Source: Enterovirga aerilata (GTDB lineage: Bacteria; Pseudomonadota; Alphaproteobacteria; Rhizobiales; Beijerinckiaceae). From it: DNA of 64,000 nt. Under the pieces are notes generated by a model. The model did no database searches. It had not been told where the DNA came from and saw nothing but the letters and a program-made list of their open reading frames with translations. Where the stretch lies: contig NZ_JABEPP010000004.1 of NCBI RefSeq assembly GCF_013044135.1, positions 186,001 to 250,000 of the forward strand. Direction: 5' to 3'. Made by a program: the position numbers and the translations under genes. Positions 51,490 through 60,545 of this stretch are shown one piece after another (positions within the stretch are counted from its first letter, which is position 1; the number at the start of each line of letters is the position of its first letter).

Positions 51490-51867
51490 TCAGCCCCCTT
51501 CCGGCCTGCACAGCACGGCGGGGGTGCCGTCGATCTCTCCCGCATAGGCGATCACCGCCATGCCGATCTCCACGTCAGGAGGCGCAACGCCCTCAATGCG
51601 GCTCATCATCCGAACCCGTTCCTCCAGTTCGACGATGCAGACGTTGTAATCGCCGCCCCGATCGGGCGGGCGCCGGACGACCGTTGTGGTATGGATCTCG
51701 CCCTTGCCCGAAACCTCGTGTGACGTGAACGAGGTTGCGTAACAATGCGGACAGACCACGCGCGGGAAAAAGTGGAAACGCCCGCACGCGTTGCATTTGG
51801 GAAGAACCACCTTGCCTTCTGCCAGCCCCCTTCGAAAGGCTACATCCGGGCCTTCGTGCATTCTCAA
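51490..51867 (-). CDS. Zn-ribbon/OB-fold (DUF35) acyl-CoA-binding partner protein
   Basis: 125 residues. The rubredoxin-like zinc ribbon is CNACGRFHFFPRVVCPHC (C-x2-C...C-x2-C), followed by an OB fold with GKGEIHTTTVVRRPP and IGMAVIAYAGE. DUF35 proteins scaffold thiolase-fold enzymes and position acyl-CoA. First gene of its operon, directly ahead of the thiolase-fold gene; a TetR-like operator lies 48 bases upstream. Confidence 0.92.
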   Translation of the reverse strand: MRMHEGPDVAFRRGLAEGKVVLPKCNACGRFHFFPRVVCPHCYATSFTSHEVSGKGEIHTTTVVRRPPDRGGDYNVCIVELEERVRMMSRIEGVAPPDVEIGMAVIAYAGEIDGTPAVLCRPEGG

Positions 51868-51903
51868 CTACCCTTCCCTAACTGCGCTTCCAGGCCATCT
51901 GAG

Positions 51904-51931
51904 TTGACGATATTTCTAACAGATGTTAGAT
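51904..51931 (+). promoter_or_regulatory. Possible promoter overlapping operator copy 2
   Basis: TTGACG (51904-51909) could be a -35 element, with a weak TTAGAT -10 at 51926-51931 after 16 bases, reading toward the CoA-transferase gene at 51969. The operator lies between and over these elements, so a bound repressor would block it. Confidence 0.4.
51915..51930. promoter_or_regulatory. TetR-like operator copy 2
   Basis: TCTAACAGATGTTAGA, the exact reverse complement of copy 1, lies in the 101-base gap between divergent genes at 51867 (minus) and 51969 (plus). It could control both directions at once. Confidence 0.8.
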
Positions 51932-51968
51932 TTCTGGCAAGCTCAAAATTCACGCGTTCGAGAAGAAT

Positions 51969-53132
51969 ATGAACATCGACGAAAAGGGCCCGCTGCATGG
52001 GCTGCTTGTGGTCGCGCTGGAACAGGCGGTTGCCGCGCCGTTCTGCTCGTCGCGCCTTGCAGATGCAGGTGCCCGGGTCATCAAGGTGGAGCGCAAGGGA
52101 TCGGGCGATTTTGCTCGCGGATACGATAGAGCGGCGAACGGGGAAAGTGCCTATTTCGTCTGGCTTAACCGGGGCAAGGAATCGCTGGAGCTTGATATCA
52201 AGGACCGAGACGATCGTGCGCTGCTGGAACGGATTCTCGCCCGCGCCGATGTGTTTCTACAGAACCTCGCCCCCGGCTCGCTCGAAAAGCTGGAACTGGA
52301 TTCGGCATCGCTGCGCGCGCGTTTCCCGCATCTCGTCACCTGCGATATCACGGGCTACGGCGACGATGGGCCGATGCGTAATGCCAAGGCCTATGACCTG
52401 CTTGTGCAATGCGAGAGCGGACTGGCATCGATCACCGGCACGCCGGACGGACCGGGACGGGTCGGCATTTCGGTCTGCGACATCGCGACGGGCATGACCG
52501 CCCATGCGGGGATTTGCGAAGCGCTGATCGAACGCCAGCGCACCGGGCGCGCCCGCGGCGTCAGCGTGGCGATGTTCGACACCATGGCCGATTGGATGGC
52601 GGTGCCGCTTATCTTTCACGATTGTGCCGGACGTCCAACGCCTCGGGTGGGCCTCAGTCATCCGGTGATCTGCCCCTATGGCGCCTATACCTGCCGCGAT
52701 GGCGGCCAGATCGTACTGTCGGTGCAGAACGAGCGCGAATGGGGGCGCTTCTGCAACATGGTTCTGAAACGGCCCGAACTCGTTGAGGATCCGCGTTTCG
52801 ACGGCAACGACAACCGCAATCGCAACCGGGATGTGCTGCAGCCGATGATCGAATCCGCTTTCGCCACCATGGACAGGCCGCAGATGCTAGCGCTCCTGAG
52901 TGAAGCCGACATCGCCTCAGGCGCGGTCAACGACGTTGCGACGCTTTCCGGCCACCCGCAGCTCGACCGGACGCTCATTCAGTGCCCTTCGGGCGAAATT
53001 GGTCTCCCGGCACCACCGATTCGCAGGTCGGGCGAAAATATGCCGCTGGGTGCCTCGCCTGCGCTGGGGGCGTATAATGCGGCGATCCGACGGGAGTTCG
53101 CCGCGCCCGTGGCGGTTGAGGACCAGACATGA
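51969..53132 (+). CDS. CaiB/BaiF-type (class III) CoA-transferase
   Basis: 387 residues. LLVVALEQAVAAPFCSSRLADAGARVIKVER opens the fold; ITGYGDDGPMRNAKAYDLLVQ and the Asp in VGISVCDIATGM mark the active site. This arrangement resembles mesaconyl- or citramalate-type CoA-transferases, but the substrate is not assigned. It overlaps the next transferase gene by 4 bases; paired CaiB genes often encode heteromers. Confidence 0.92.
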   Translation: MNIDEKGPLHGLLVVALEQAVAAPFCSSRLADAGARVIKVERKGSGDFARGYDRAANGESAYFVWLNRGKESLELDIKDRDDRALLERILARADVFLQNLAPGSLEKLELDSASLRARFPHLVTCDITGYGDDGPMRNAKAYDLLVQCESGLASITGTPDGPGRVGISVCDIATGMTAHAGICEALIERQRTGRARGVSVAMFDTMADWMAVPLIFHDCAGRPTPRVGLSHPVICPYGAYTCRDGGQIVLSVQNEREWGRFCNMVLKRPELVEDPRFDGNDNRNRNRDVLQPMIESAFATMDRPQMLALLSEADIASGAVNDVATLSGHPQLDRTLIQCPSGEIGLPAPPIRRSGENMPLGASPALGAYNAAIRREFAAPVAVEDQT

Positions 53133-54295
53133 GCGAAGCAAGACCCGCACTTCTGTCGGGGGTCCGGATCATTGACATGACCTCGGTCGTGTTCGGTCCC
53201 CTGGCCACGCAGATGCTGGGTGATCTGGGGGCCGACGTCATCAAGGTAGAAAGCCCCGAGGGCGATATGCTGCGCCAGGTACAACCCGCTCAAAGCCCCG
53301 GTATGGGGGCAGCCTTTCTGGGCGTGAATCGCAACAAGCGCAGCGTCGTGCTGGATCTCAAGACCGATGACGGCCGGCGGTCTTTGCGCCGGCTTTTACG
53401 CGACGCCGATGTCTTCATATCCAGCATTCGCCCTGCCGCACTGGCCCGCTTGTCCCTGGCACCGGACGCTCTGCGCCGCGAAAATCCCCGCCTCATTACC
53501 GTGGCTGCGGTGGGTTTCGGCTCGGATGGGCCGTACCGCGACAAGCCCGCCTATGATGACAGCGTTCAGGCGGTCTCGGGCATGGCAGGGCTGGCCACGA
53601 TGCGCGACCCCGGCGCGCCGCCCTCCTATGCGCCAACCATTCTGGCCGACAAGCTGGGCGGAGTCACGGCGGCCTGGGCGGTCATGGCCGCGCTCTACCA
53701 CCGGGAACGAACCGGCGAGGGGCAGCATGTCGAGGTACCGATGTTCGAAACGCTGGCGTCGTTTCTGCTGGTGGAGCACATGGCCGCCGCCACATTCGAA
53801 GACCTCCCCCAAAGCTTCGGCTACAGCCGTATGCTGGTGCCGCATCGCCGTCCGGTCCAGACGAAGGACGGGTATATCACCATCCTTCCCTATTCCAACG
53901 CGCAATGGGCTCGCTTTTTTCGCGCCATCGGGCGTGAAGACATGCTCTGTCATCCGTGGGTGACGAACATGGACGAACGTAGCCGCAATATCGGCGCGGT
54001 CTACGACATGGTCGGGCAGTTTGCGCCGTCGCGGACGACACAGGAATGGATCGACCTGATGGAGGGAGCCGACATCCCGGTCATGCCGGTGCGGATGCTG
54101 CCCGACCTGCCGCAGGATCCGCACATCGAGGCAATCGGATTCTTCCAGCGCGTGGCGCATCCGACCGAAGGCGCCATCTGGACAACCAAACCTCCGGTGA
54201 AGTTTTCGGTCACGCCGGCGCGGCACGATCTGCGCCCCGCGCCGCGCCTTGGTGAACATACCGAAGAGATCCTGAGCGGAGTGGTGGAGGACTGA
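53129..54295 (+). CDS. CaiB/BaiF-type (class III) CoA-transferase, second subunit or paralogue
   Basis: 388 residues. RIIDMTSVVFGPLATQMLGDLGADVIKVESPEG, NRNKRSVVLDLK and the Asp in APTILADKLGGVTAAWAV are typical. The start overlaps the upstream transferase by 4 bases. The pair may form a heteromeric CoA-transferase that activates the pathway's carboxylate using an acyl-CoA donor, complementing the AMP-forming ligases. Confidence 0.92.
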   Translation: MSEARPALLSGVRIIDMTSVVFGPLATQMLGDLGADVIKVESPEGDMLRQVQPAQSPGMGAAFLGVNRNKRSVVLDLKTDDGRRSLRRLLRDADVFISSIRPAALARLSLAPDALRRENPRLITVAAVGFGSDGPYRDKPAYDDSVQAVSGMAGLATMRDPGAPPSYAPTILADKLGGVTAAWAVMAALYHRERTGEGQHVEVPMFETLASFLLVEHMAAATFEDLPQSFGYSRMLVPHRRPVQTKDGYITILPYSNAQWARFFRAIGREDMLCHPWVTNMDERSRNIGAVYDMVGQFAPSRTTQEWIDLMEGADIPVMPVRMLPDLPQDPHIEAIGFFQRVAHPTEGAIWTTKPPVKFSVTPARHDLRPAPRLGEHTEEILSGVVED

Positions 54296-54529
54296 ACGGC
54301 TTTCCAGCTCCGGGAACGATCACGCGCGCATGAGCTGCTGGCGGCGGTTCTTCGCAAGTGTTTAGGAATGCCATCGCGTCAGATCGGTAGCAATTCTGCG
54401 TCGAACAGTTTTTCCCGCTTTCTCGCGGTGTCGGCAAACATCCTGTGTCCCTCGGCGATCCGGCTTGCAAAAAGGGCGGCTACCTAACTCAGGCGAGCTC
54501 CTCGAATAAGACCGAAGGCACTCCGCGCC

Positions 54530-55456
54530 TCAGAGCTTTTCGATCAGCTCGGGTACGGCTTGGAAGAGGTCGGCGACGAGGCCATAATCGGCGATCTGGA
54601 AGATCGGGGCGTCCGGATCCTTGTTGATTGCGACGATGATCTTGGAATCCTTCATCCCTGCAAGGTGCTGGATCGCCCCGGAAATGCCCACTGCAACATA
54701 GAGCTCGGGCGCCACGACTTTGCCGGTCTGGCCGACTTGCCAGTCGTTCGGCGCAAAGCCAGCGTCGACTGCGGCCCGCGAGGCGCCCACTGCTGCGCCG
54801 AGCTTGTCGGCCAGCTTCTCAATCAGCGCGAAATCTCCTTGCGAGCCGACGCCGCGGCCGCCAGAGACTACGACCCCGGCAGAGGTCAGTTCGGGGCGGT
54901 CGCTTTCGGCCACCTTGTCCTCGACCCATTCCGACAGGCCCGGATCACCGGGCACATCTACGGTCTCTACCTTGGCCGGACCGCCCTTGCCGGCGGCTTT
55001 GAACGCCGAGGTTCGGAGGGTCACGACCTTCTTGGCGTCCTTCGATCTCACCGTCTGGATTGCGTTGCCGGCATAGATCGGGCGCTCGAACGTATCCGCA
55101 TCGACAACGCCCGAGACATCGGAGATTACCATCACGTCCAGTAGCGCGGCCACCCGCGGCATCACGTTCTTGGCGTCGCTGGTGGCCGGGGCCATTATAT
55201 GCGAATAGTCGCCCGCGAGACTCACAATCATTGCCGCAGTCGGCTCGGCTAGGCGGTGGCTCAGCGCCGGATGCTCGGCCACCAGAACCTTCGCCACGCC
55301 CTCGATCTTCGCGGCTGCCGCGCCGGCAGCGGCTGCCGAAGCCCCGGCGCAGAGCACGGTGACCTCGCCCAGCGCCTTGGCGGCGTTCACCGCCTTGGCG
55401 GTGGGGTCCAGCGCCAGTTCGCCGTCATTCACTTCGCCCAGCAGAAGAACAGCCAT
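54530..55456 (-). CDS. etfA: Electron transfer flavoprotein alpha subunit
   Basis: 308 residues from the ATG at 55456, which shares a base with the etfB stop; a GTG one codon earlier is possible. The C-terminal FAD domain shows [40 protein letters not shown] and [35 protein letters not shown]. With EtfB it carries electrons from the acyl-CoA dehydrogenases to ETF-quinone oxidoreductase. A dedicated ETF within the cluster fits the presence of two ACAD subunits. Confidence 0.96.
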   Translation of the reverse strand: MAVLLLGEVNDGELALDPTAKAVNAAKALGEVTVLCAGASAAAAGAAAAKIEGVAKVLVAEHPALSHRLAEPTAAMIVSLAGDYSHIMAPATSDAKNVMPRVAALLDVMVISDVSGVVDADTFERPIYAGNAIQTVRSKDAKKVVTLRTSAFKAAGKGGPAKVETVDVPGDPGLSEWVEDKVAESDRPELTSAGVVVSGGRGVGSQGDFALIEKLADKLGAAVGASRAAVDAGFAPNDWQVGQTGKVVAPELYVAVGISGAIQHLAGMKDSKIIVAINKDPDAPIFQIADYGLVADLFQAVPELIEKL

Positions 55457-56214
55457 CACACCACCCCCCTCTCTTTGAGTTTCGCCACCAGCGTATCGAC
55501 ATCCGGCACGATCTCGCCAGCCTGGCGCGCTTCCGGCTCGGCGGTCTTCACCACTTCGAGCCGAGGGCTCACGTCGACGCCGTAATCCGCCGCCGTCTTC
55601 TCGCCGAGCGGCTTCTTCTTGGCCTTCATGATGTTCGGCAGCGAAGCATAGCGGGGTTGGTTGAGGCGCAGATCCACCGTCACGATCGCCGGCAGCTTGA
55701 CCTTGATCGTCTGCAGCCCGCCGTCGACCTCGCGGGTCACGACGGCATTGTCGCCGTTTACCTCCAGCTTCGAGGCGAAGGTCGCCTGGCTCCAGCCCAG
55801 CAGCGCCGAGAGCATCTGCCCGGTGGCATTCATATCGTTGTCGATCGCCTGCTTGCCGGCGAGCACCAGGTTCGGCTGCTCCTCGTCGATCACCGCCTTC
55901 AGGATCTTCGCCACCGCCAGGGGCTCGATGTCCTGATGCGCATCTGCGGCCGCCACAATCAGGATCGCGCGGTCCGCCCCCATCGCGAGCGCCGTCCGCA
56001 GCGTCTCCTGCGCCTGCTTCACCCCGATCGAAACTGCTACGACCTCGTCCGCCGTACCCGCTTCCTTCAGACGGATCGCCTCCTCAACCGCAATCTCGTC
56101 GAAAGGGTTCATCGACATCTTAACATTCGCGAGATCGACACCGCTGCCGTCCGCCTTCACGCGAACCTTCACGTTGTAGTCGATCACGCGTTTGACGGGC
56201 ACGAGCACCTTCAC
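55456..56214 (-). CDS. etfB: Electron transfer flavoprotein beta subunit
   Basis: 252 residues. [24 protein letters not shown] is the standard start; [21 protein letters not shown] and the ETF-beta signature [26 protein letters not shown] are present. It binds AMP and forms the ETF heterodimer with EtfA. It lies 40 bases after a crotonase-family gene. Confidence 0.97.
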   Translation of the reverse strand: MKVLVPVKRVIDYNVKVRVKADGSGVDLANVKMSMNPFDEIAVEEAIRLKEAGTADEVVAVSIGVKQAQETLRTALAMGADRAILIVAAADAHQDIEPLAVAKILKAVIDEEQPNLVLAGKQAIDNDMNATGQMLSALLGWSQATFASKLEVNGDNAVVTREVDGGLQTIKVKLPAIVTVDLRLNQPRYASLPNIMKAKKKPLGEKTAADYGVDVSPRLEVVKTAEPEARQAGEIVPDVDTLVAKLKERGVV

Positions 56215-56254
56215 CGGCGTTTCTCCTATGACTGTTTGGAGCGCTTTGCCGCAG

Positions 56255-57037
56255 TCAGCAGTCCTTGAACCGTGGCGGCCGCTTTTCTTGAAAAGCCTTC
56301 ATGGCCTCGGGAAAATCATGGGCGCAAAGGAGCACACTTTGCGCATCGCGCTCGATCTCCAGAGCCTCGAGATAAGAGCATTCGGCAGCGGCCCGCATGA
56401 CACGCTTGGCGGTCTGCATGCCGAAGGCGGGGTGGGCGGCGATCTCTCGCGCGATCTCGATGGCCCGGGTCTCGACCTCGCCGGCCGGCACGCATTCCTC
56501 CACAACACGCAGCTCGCGGGCCATGCGTCCATCGATCTCGCGGCCGGTGAACACCAGCATCCGGGCCACCCCGGCGCCGGCGCGCTGCTGAAGGAGCCAG
56601 CTCGACCCGGTGTCGGGGCAGCCGCCGACCTTGGCAAAGACCTCGCAGAGGCGCGCATCTTCGGCAGCCACGACAATATCGGCCGACAGCGCCAGGCTCA
56701 GCCCCGCGCCATAGGCAATTCCATTCACCGCGGCGATCAGTGGCTTTTTGAACTGATAGGCGGCACGACCGCCGGCGTGGACCATGTCGACCATCTCCGA
56801 GGTCGCGCGGGCGCCCTTGGCGATCTCGGCGCGGAAGCCGACAAGATCGCCGCCGCTTGAGAAATGCTCGCCGCCGGTCATCACCACGGCGCGAATCGCG
56901 TCGTCCTTCTCGGCCTGCCGCAGATTGGCGATGAGCGCCTCGACGAACGCAATGCTGTACGGGTTGCGCCGTTCGGGACGGAGAAAGCGCAGAACGCCCA
57001 CAGGCCCATCCCGATCAAGCCGCATCAGGTCGCCCAT
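56255..57037 (-). CDS. Enoyl-CoA hydratase/isomerase family protein
   Basis: 260 residues. [31 protein letters not shown] (oxyanion hole), [34 protein letters not shown] and [15 protein letters not shown] are crotonase motifs; the Asp in place of the second catalytic Glu resembles isomerase-type members such as PaaG. It is in the same strand unit as the other hydratase and etfBA. Confidence 0.92.
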   Translation of the reverse strand: MGDLMRLDRDGPVGVLRFLRPERRNPYSIAFVEALIANLRQAEKDDAIRAVVMTGGEHFSSGGDLVGFRAEIAKGARATSEMVDMVHAGGRAAYQFKKPLIAAVNGIAYGAGLSLALSADIVVAAEDARLCEVFAKVGGCPDTGSSWLLQQRAGAGVARMLVFTGREIDGRMARELRVVEECVPAGEVETRAIEIAREIAAHPAFGMQTAKRVMRAAAECSYLEALEIERDAQSVLLCAHDFPEAMKAFQEKRPPRFKDC

Positions 57038-57051
57038 GCCTCTCGTCTCCC

Positions 57052-57834
57052 TTACCGGCCTTGCCAGACGGGCGCACGTTTTTCGGCAAAGGCCCGCGGG
57101 CCCTCGATGGCATCCTGGCTGGCATAGACCACCTCGTGCAGGCGCTTGCCCTCCTCCAGCCCGCCGGCGCAGCCCAGATTCATGGTCGCGCGCACGCTGG
57201 CCTTCGCCGCGACTACCGAAAGCGGTGCGGCACTGGCGATCCGACGTGCGAGGTCGCGGGCCCGTTCGCGAACTAGATTAGGCGTGTCTTCGAGGTAATT
57301 GGTGAAACCGTAGTCGTGCAGCCGCTCGATCGGCATGAGATCGCCGGTCAGCACGATCTCCATCAGGATCGGCTGCGGCAGCATCCACAGCGCCGGCGCG
57401 GCCCAGGGCGAGCCGCGTCCGATCTTGACTTCGGTGATCCCGATCTTGGTTCCTTTGAGACCGACCCGCAAATCGCAGTTCAGCGCCAGCATCATGCCGC
57501 CAGCCATCAGAGAGCCGGTCATCGCGGCAATGATCGGTTTGCGACAGGCGCGCATCGTGTCGTGAAAGGGGTCGCGCATCTTGCTAAGGATGTCGACGCC
57601 CTCGTTTCGCGCGATCTCTGCCGCCTCCTTGAGGTCTAGCCCGGCGCTAAAGACACCGCAATCGGCCGAGGTCAGGATCGCAACGCTAACCGTGGCTTCG
57701 GCCTCGATCCGCTCCCATGCATCGGCCAATCCGTTCGCGGCGGCGACCGAGAGCGCGTTCTTGCGCTCAGGCCGGTTGATAAGGACAGTGGCCACGCCAC
57801 CTTCGACGGACACCTCGATCGGGCTGTTTTCCAT
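57052..57834 (-). CDS. Enoyl-CoA hydratase/isomerase family protein
   Basis: 260 residues from the ATG at 57834. VATVLINRPERKNALS, ILTSADCGVFSAGLDL, KPIIAAMTGSLMAGGMMLALNCDLRVGLKGTKIG and TEVKIGRGSPWAAPALWML are the crotonase core. It lies 14 bases before the next hydratase. Role in the pathway (hydration, isomerisation or ring hydrolysis) cannot be read from sequence. Confidence 0.9.
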   Translation of the reverse strand: MENSPIEVSVEGGVATVLINRPERKNALSVAAANGLADAWERIEAEATVSVAILTSADCGVFSAGLDLKEAAEIARNEGVDILSKMRDPFHDTMRACRKPIIAAMTGSLMAGGMMLALNCDLRVGLKGTKIGITEVKIGRGSPWAAPALWMLPQPILMEIVLTGDLMPIERLHDYGFTNYLEDTPNLVRERARDLARRIASAAPLSVVAAKASVRATMNLGCAGGLEEGKRLHEVVYASQDAIEGPRAFAEKRAPVWQGR

Positions 57835-57921
57835 CGCTCGATCCCTCGCAGATTGACCTTGCATGACTGGTGAACCGGCTTGTGCCTGCGGGTCAGCGTG
57901 ACCCGCAGGCGCGCCGTCAAG

Positions 57922-59172
57922 TCACTTGACAGTGAATTTGGACGAGCTTTCCTTGATCACTTTCCACACCACGTCGGTATAGTCCGCGCTCCAATCCGTG
58001 AGCGGCACCCAAGTCGAGCCGTCCCACCGCTCGACACGGGTCTTGCCGCCTCCGCCATGGTCCTCAAGTGTCACGGTCACCGGAGCCATGAGCCCGTTGG
58101 CGTCGAAATCCTTAATCGATTCAAAGCCAACCTTCATGCTTTCGGGGGTCAGCGGCGAGCCGTTCTTCTCGATAGCCAGCCGGGCGGCCTCGAAACCCAC
58201 CGAAAAGACCGCCAACCCCAAATTGTAATAGACGTCGCGGACAAGCGATTCCGGGCCGCTGCCTTTGCCCTTCGCGTAGAAGGTTTCAAGCATGGTCTTG
58301 ACGAGGGGCACCTCTTGGCCGCCGGCCACGTTGGTGCCACGCAGGATTCCCTTGGCCGCTTCGGCCCCGATATTCTTGATATCAACCTCGTTCAGCCAGT
58401 TGACCGACAGGTAGCGATCGATCGGAAAGCCATTGCGCTTCATCTCCTTCGAGGCCACGACGTGACCGCCGGCCAGAATCCAGCTGATCATGTAATCGGG
58501 CTTGTCGCGACGAACTTGTGTCCAAACGCTCGCCTGGTCGCTCCCGGGCAGCGGCACTGGATAGAGCTTGAGCTCAAAGCCTTCCTTCTCAGAGAGTGTC
58601 TTGAGGATCTCGATCGGCTCCTGACCGAAAGGGTAATCAAGATAGATGAAGCCAATTTTGGCTTTCCTCAGATCGCCGCCCATCTGCTTCTTGATGAAGG
58701 CGACGTCGTTGGCTGCCTGCTGCCAGTAGGTTGGACCGACCGGGAAGATCCAATCGAATACCTTCCCATCGACTGCGTCGCCTCTTCCGACGAAGGACTG
58801 CAGCACGATGTTGCCATCTTTCATGGCGCGTGGAAGAAGGGCATTCGTCACCGGCGTCGAAAGGAAGTAGAACAGAAACACGCCCTCGCGCCTTAGCTGT
58901 TCATAGCATTCAACACCGCGCTGGGGCTCGTTGCCGTGGTCGCGCACGATCATTTCGACTGGATAGCCTGCTATCCCGCCGTTGTCGTTTGTGTATTTGG
59001 CAAGATCCTGCGCTGCTTGCGCGACCTGCGGCGAGACGAAGGTGTAAGATTTGCTCAGATCGAAGCAAAGGCCGAAGCGGATCGGCTTCTTGTCTTGTGC
59101 CGCGGCTGCCTGGATTGCCAGTCCCAGCGCCGCTGCCAGTACAGCGGCAGTCACTCTGTTGAAGATGGTCAT
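57922..59172 (-). CDS. Branched-chain-type ABC transporter substrate-binding protein, copy 1
   Basis: 416 residues. A signal peptide (VTAAVLAAALGLAIQAAAA) precedes PIRFGLCFDLSKSYTFVSPQVAQ, the periplasmic type-1 binding fold used by Liv-like importers; FIYLDYPFGQEPIEILKTL and DFDANGLMAPVTVTLEDHGGGG follow. It is a clear tandem paralogue of the next gene. Relatives bind aromatic or other organic acids as well as amino acids. Co-oriented with livFMH. Confidence 0.94.
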   Translation of the reverse strand: MTIFNRVTAAVLAAALGLAIQAAAAQDKKPIRFGLCFDLSKSYTFVSPQVAQAAQDLAKYTNDNGGIAGYPVEMIVRDHGNEPQRGVECYEQLRREGVFLFYFLSTPVTNALLPRAMKDGNIVLQSFVGRGDAVDGKVFDWIFPVGPTYWQQAANDVAFIKKQMGGDLRKAKIGFIYLDYPFGQEPIEILKTLSEKEGFELKLYPVPLPGSDQASVWTQVRRDKPDYMISWILAGGHVVASKEMKRNGFPIDRYLSVNWLNEVDIKNIGAEAAKGILRGTNVAGGQEVPLVKTMLETFYAKGKGSGPESLVRDVYYNLGLAVFSVGFEAARLAIEKNGSPLTPESMKVGFESIKDFDANGLMAPVTVTLEDHGGGGKTRVERWDGSTWVPLTDWSADYTDVVWKVIKESSSKFTVK

Positions 59173-59263
59173 CTCGAACCTCCTGTTGGATATCGCTTCC
59201 TCATTGTCGGCCCGCCGGGCCGGTCTTTACAGGCCGCACGGTGCGGCCTCCACCTCCTTCACA

Positions 59264-60511
59264 TCACTTGCCGTCGAACTTCGACGAACTCTCCTTCACA
59301 ACCTCCCAGACGACATCCTGATAGGCCGCGATCCAGTCGGTCTGCGGCACCCATGTGGCCCCGTCCCACATTTCGATGCGCGTGCGGCCGCCGCCGCCAT
59401 GGTCACTCGCCGTCACGGTGATCGGCGCCATCAGACCGTTTGCGTCGAAATTCTTGATCGCTTCCAGCCCGGCTTTGTACGTCTCGGCAGTGATCGGATG
59501 GCCGTGCAGCGAAACGGCCTGACGGGCCGCTTCAAACATGATCGAATACATCGCAAGGCCGGTATTGTAGAAAACGTCCCGGGTCTTTTCGACTGGGCCA
59601 TTACCTTTGCCCTTGTCGTAGAGCTCGGTCATGATTTCCTTGTAGAGTGGGATGTCCTGACCGCCCACGACATTCGTGCCGCGCTTGAGCCCCTTCGCCG
59701 CCTCCGCGCCGATATTGGAGATGTCCACCTCGTTGAGCCAGTTGACCGAGATGTATTTCTCCATTGGAATGCCGTTACGTTTCATTTCCTTTGACGCAAC
59801 CACGTGCGCACCGCCAAGCATCCAGCTGATGATGTGGTCAGGCTTGTCTCGGCGCACTTTGGACCAGACGCTCGCCTGGTCGCTGCCAGGCAATGGAACC
59901 GGATAGAGGATCAGCTCGAATCCTTCCTTACCCGACAGTGTTTTAAGGATCTCGATCGGCTCCTGGCCGAAGGGATAATCGAAGTAGACGAAGCCCACCT
60001 TTACATCCGAAAGATCTCCGTCGTGCAGCTGCTTGATATAGGCGATGTCGTTGGCCGCCTGGCCCCAGTAGGTCGGTCCGACCGGGTAGACCCAGTTGAA
60101 CACCGTACCGTCGACGGCGTCGCCTCGCCCGACAAGCGATTGCATCAGGATGCGCTGGTCCTTCATTGCACGGGGCAGGATCGCCAGCGACACCGGAGTG
60201 GACAGCGTGTCGAAAACGAACACGCCCTCGCGGCTGAGCTTGCTGTAGCATTCGATGCCGCGCTGCGGCTCATTGCCGTGGTCGCGCACGATCACCTCGA
60301 CCTGCGCCCCATTGATTCCGCCTTTCATGTTGACGAGATCGGCAAGATCGAGCGCCGCCTGCGAGACCTGTGGCGTAGCGAAGGTGTAGGCCTTGCTCAG
60401 ATCGTAGCAAACCCCTATCCTGAATGGCTCGGGATCCGCCGCCTTGGCGGATGCCGAAAGGAGGCCTGTGGCTAGCAAGGCCAAAGCCAGTGTTCTTCCA
60501 ATCGACGGCAT
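59264..60511 (-). CDS. Branched-chain-type ABC transporter substrate-binding protein, copy 2
   Basis: 415 residues with a signal peptide (LALALLATGLLSASAKAA). It shares long identical stretches with copy 1, for example IVRDHGNEPQRG, YPFGQEPIEILKTLS, LPGSDQASVW and SVNWLNEVDI. The two genes form a direct duplication of about 1.25 kb with a 91-base spacer. Binding specificity may have diverged. Confidence 0.94.
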   Translation of the reverse strand: MPSIGRTLALALLATGLLSASAKAADPEPFRIGVCYDLSKAYTFATPQVSQAALDLADLVNMKGGINGAQVEVIVRDHGNEPQRGIECYSKLSREGVFVFDTLSTPVSLAILPRAMKDQRILMQSLVGRGDAVDGTVFNWVYPVGPTYWGQAANDIAYIKQLHDGDLSDVKVGFVYFDYPFGQEPIEILKTLSGKEGFELILYPVPLPGSDQASVWSKVRRDKPDHIISWMLGGAHVVASKEMKRNGIPMEKYISVNWLNEVDISNIGAEAAKGLKRGTNVVGGQDIPLYKEIMTELYDKGKGNGPVEKTRDVFYNTGLAMYSIMFEAARQAVSLHGHPITAETYKAGLEAIKNFDANGLMAPITVTASDHGGGGRTRIEMWDGATWVPQTDWIAAYQDVVWEVVKESSSKFDGK

Positions 60512-60545
60512 TTTCTCCTCCCGGTCTCGTTTGGAACATTTCGAG

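Noticed and set aside
54420-54445. Terminator between the convergent CaiB and etfA genes
   Set aside because: CCGC-TTTCTC-GCGG is only a 4-bp stem and no T-run follows on the correct strand for either gene.
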